Origin: Paenarthrobacter ilicis
GTDB taxonomy: Bacteria > Actinomycetota > Actinomycetes > Actinomycetales > Micrococcaceae
DNA length: 64,000 nt
Direction of reading: 5' to 3'
NCBI RefSeq assembly: GCF_016907545.1
Contig: NZ_JAFBCD010000001.1
Coordinates: 2,294,001-2,358,000, forward strand
The notes under the pieces are model-generated. The model had not been told where the DNA came from and searched no databases. It worked only from the letters and a program-made list of their open reading frames with translations. The stretch's first letter is position 1, and every line of letters begins with the position of its first letter. The position numbers and the translations under genes are program-made. This document shows positions 62,009-64,000 of the stretch, piece after piece.

Positions 62009-64000
62009 TCAAGCCCCGGCACCGAGCCTCTGGCTGATGACGGTGGACACCCCATCACCGCGCATTGTCACGCCGTACAGCGCGTCGGCCACCTCCATGG
62101 TCCGCTTCTGGTGGGTAATGACGATCAGCTGGCTGGACTCCCTCAACTCTTCGAAGATGGTGATCAGTCTTCCCAGGTTGGTATCGTCCAGGGCTGCTTC
62201 AACTTCGTCCATGACATAGAAGGGCGAAGGCCGTGCTTTGAAGATTGCCACCAGCAGTGCCACCGCTGTCAAAGAGCGTTCACCGCCGGAGAGCAGGGAC
62301 AACCGTTTGATCTTCTTGCCGGCAGGCCGTGCTTCCACCTCAATTCCAGTGGTCAGCATGTCCTCAGGATCCGTGAGGACCAGTTTTCCTTCACCCCCGG
62401 GGAAGAGCCGCGCAAAGACGTGATCGAACTGGGCCGAGGTATCGGCAAAGGCTTCAGCGAAGACCTGCTGGACCCGGTTATCCACTTCCTTGATGATGTC
62501 CAGAAGGTCCTTGCGGCTGGACTTAAGGTCTTCCAGTTGCGAGCTGAGGAACTGGTGACGCTCTTCCAAGGCAGCAAACTCTTCCAGGGCCAAGGGGTTG
62601 ACCTTGCCCAAAGCCGCCAGATCACGTTCCGCTTTCTTGAGTCTTTTCTCCTGTTCGGCCCGGACAAACGGCACGCCCTCAATGATTGCCTCGCCGTCCT
62701 GGTCCACGGGCGCCCGGAGTTCAGCCCACTTGTCAGTGGTGGCGCCGGGTGGCAGGGGCACTGGCAAATGGGGCCCGTAGTCACCCACCAACTGCTCTGC
62801 AGAAAGACCCAATTCCTCGATGGCCCGTGCTTCCACGGCCTCTATCCGCAGCCGCTGCTGGGTCCTGGCCATCTCATCCCGGTGTACCGAGTCGGTCAAT
62901 TCAGCCAGTTCACGCGCCAAGGCGTCGTTGGCGGAACGGACTGCGCCAAGGTCCTTGTCCAAGGTCTCCCGGGTTTCCTCGGCAACATCGCGGTCGCGGG
63001 CGGCGAGGTCCACCGAGACGTCCACGTAAAGGAGGGTATGCTCGGCGGCGCCCGCAACCGCAGCGGCACGTTGGGCTTGGGCGCGACGCCGTTGCGCCCG
63101 GCGGGCAGCTTCCTCCCGGGCGCGACGCTCAGTGGCGGCGGCCCTCTCCAACGAAGCTGCCCTGTTGCTGATGGCGCCCAACTGCTCCTCCGCGGTCCGC
63201 AGAGCCAACCTGGCTTCCGTTTCAAGGGCCCGCGCCGTCCTGGCATCCGCCGCCAGCTCATCGCGGTGGTCGGTGGAGGGCTCTTCGTCAGGGGCTTCCT
63301 CCGCCGCGGCCAATCTCTCCGCCGCGACTTCCAGGTCCAGCTGTGCCTCCGCGATGTTCGCCTCCGCTTGTGCCAAGGATCCTTCCAGGCGTTCGCTTTC
63401 GCCCACGGCACTGCGCAGGACAGAGTTCAGATGCCCCAGCCGCTCAGCCACGGCTGCCAGCCTGGCATCGGATTCGTGGAGCCGTTCCAAGGCGGAGTCG
63501 GCCCGGTCCTGGGCTTCCGTGCGTCGCGCCTGGGCAGCTGCCAGGGCGAATCGTCCGCGCTCCAACCGTGAAGTCACGTCCTGAAGCCGTGCAACCGCAT
63601 CATCCACAGCCGCCTGGACTTCCAGGAGCGAGGGCGCATTGGCTGAACCACCCGTTACGGAGAAGGCACTGAAAAGGTCACCTTCGCGCGTCACAGCCTT
63701 AAGCTCCGGGCGGTCTTTGATGAGCGGAGCGGCTGCCTGGATGTCCTCCACCACCACGGTCTCCGAAAGAAGGGCCAAAGCGCCCTGGGCGATGGGATCG
63801 GAGATTTTCACTACTTCGGCCGCCCAACGGCATCCCAGCGGGAGCCCGCTGCGGGTTTTGTCACTGTGGATACTTGGAGGGTTACTGTGGATGCCAGAAG
63901 CGTCGGTGCCGGAAAGCACCAGGGTTGCCCGGCCGGCGTCGTCATCCTTCAACAAGGCGAGGGCCGCCACCGCGTCCTCCGCACTGCCAACCACCAACGC
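62009..64000 (-). CDS. smc: Chromosome segregation protein SMC, 5' end beyond window
   Basis: At least 663 residues of the C-terminal half of SMC. The right edge holds the end of the hinge domain (SETVVVEDIQAAAPLI, KAVTREGDLFSAFSVTGGSAN). A long coiled coil follows, with strong Glu/Ala/Arg heptads. The C-terminal ATPase half has LSLLSGGERSLTAVALL (ABC signature C-loop), PFYVMDEVEAALDDTN (Walker B) and QLIVITHQKRTMEVAD (H-loop). With the missing N-terminal Walker A half this forms the condensin ATPase that compacts and segregates chromosomes. ftsY follows after 20 bases. Confidence 0.97.
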   Translation of the reverse strand, partial: ALVVGSAEDAVAALALLKDDDAGRATLVLSGTDASGIHSNPPSIHSDKTRSGLPLGCRWAAEVVKISDPIAQGALALLSETVVVEDIQAAAPLIKDRPELKAVTREGDLFSAFSVTGGSANAPSLLEVQAAVDDAVARLQDVTSRLERGRFALAAAQARRTEAQDRADSALERLHESDARLAAVAERLGHLNSVLRSAVGESERLEGSLAQAEANIAEAQLDLEVAAERLAAAEEAPDEEPSTDHRDELAADARTARALETEARLALRTAEEQLGAISNRAASLERAAATERRAREEAARRAQRRRAQAQRAAAVAGAAEHTLLYVDVSVDLAARDRDVAEETRETLDKDLGAVRSANDALARELAELTDSVHRDEMARTQQRLRIEAVEARAIEELGLSAEQLVGDYGPHLPVPLPPGATTDKWAELRAPVDQDGEAIIEGVPFVRAEQEKRLKKAERDLAALGKVNPLALEEFAALEERHQFLSSQLEDLKSSRKDLLDIIKEVDNRVQQVFAEAFADTSAQFDHVFARLFPGGEGKLVLTDPEDMLTTGIEVEARPAGKKIKRLSLLSGGERSLTAVALLVAIFKARPSPFYVMDEVEAALDDTNLGRLITIFEELRESSQLIVITHQKRTMEVADALYGVTMRGDGVSTVISQRLGAGA

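Noticed and set aside
62111..63571. 486-codon open frame opposite smc
   Set aside because: Antisense shadow of the Ala/Arg/Glu-rich coiled coil; low-complexity product.

Overview
This 64 kb window is a high-GC actinobacterial chromosome segment, most likely from Arthrobacter/Paenarthrobacter (Micrococcaceae). The evidence is the set of actinobacteria-restricted small families (DUF3052, DUF3145, DUF2469), a homodimeric AceE pyruvate dehydrogenase E1, a PucR-type fatty-acid regulator in front of fabD-fabH-acpP-fabF, a MptB-like mannosyltransferase, a GapB-like long GAPDH, a PII protein with an adenylylatable-type T-loop, and the conserved block smc-ftsY ... amtB-glnB ... ffh ... rpsP-khpA-rimM-trmD-rplS-lepB-rnhB-DUF2469-yraN-comM-dprA-xerC. 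Coding density is high. I see no insertion sequence, prophage, CRISPR array or recognisable defence island.

Layout. 1-10.5 kb: housekeeping genes (tesB, ettA, a noncanonical ssb, an AlkD-like repair protein, a mannosyltransferase, orn, def, an acyltransferase, a membrane-anchored HNH protein) with tRNA-Arg and tRNA-His. 10.5-18.4 kb: gap, RNase P RNA, yaaA, a degenerate zinc-ribbon protein with its Nif3 partner, msrA, and cysK-cysE. 18.4-27.7 kb is the most accessory-like part, a sugar-acid catabolic region: gnd, a divergent GntR/FCD regulator, an idonate/gluconate dehydrogenase operon, then a D-2-hydroxyacid dehydrogenase, an MHS-type transporter and an IclR regulator with shared candidate operators. 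27.8-30.2 kb: tRNA-Val and a tightly overlapped operon DUF3052-peroxiredoxin-sirtuin, divergent from aceE. 30.2-38.3 kb: aceE, whose base composition switches sharply inside the gene, then the FasR-fab operon closed by a strong terminator. 38.3-49 kb: the conserved xerC-dprA-comM-yraN-DUF2469-rnhB-lepB-lepB-rplS / trmD-rimM / khpA-rpsP run, all on the minus strand. 49-54.3 kb: an accessory interval with a hypothetical gene, a VOC protein, an amidohydrolase, TPP-riboswitch-controlled thiC and an alpha/beta-hydrolase homologue with an altered nucleophile. 54.3-64 kb: ffh, a G6PDH paralogue, glnB-amtB, an MFS exporter, ftsY and the 3' part of smc.

How the genes work together. gnd with the idonate/gluconate dehydrogenases and the GntR regulator feeds sugar acids into the pentose phosphate pathway, and the separate G6PDH-like gene could do the same from glucose. 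AceE supplies acetyl-CoA next to the type II fatty acid synthase genes. ftsY and ffh encode the two SRP GTPases, and the two signal peptidases process exported proteins. amtB-glnB forms an ammonium uptake and sensing unit with a GlnR-like site upstream. No convincing new multi-gene system was found. The most unusual signals are the composition switch in aceE, several family members that have lost diagnostic residues (zinc ribbon, SSB tip, hydrolase nucleophile, IdnD structural zinc lobe, sirtuin zinc site), and candidate regulons read from repeated operator-like motifs.
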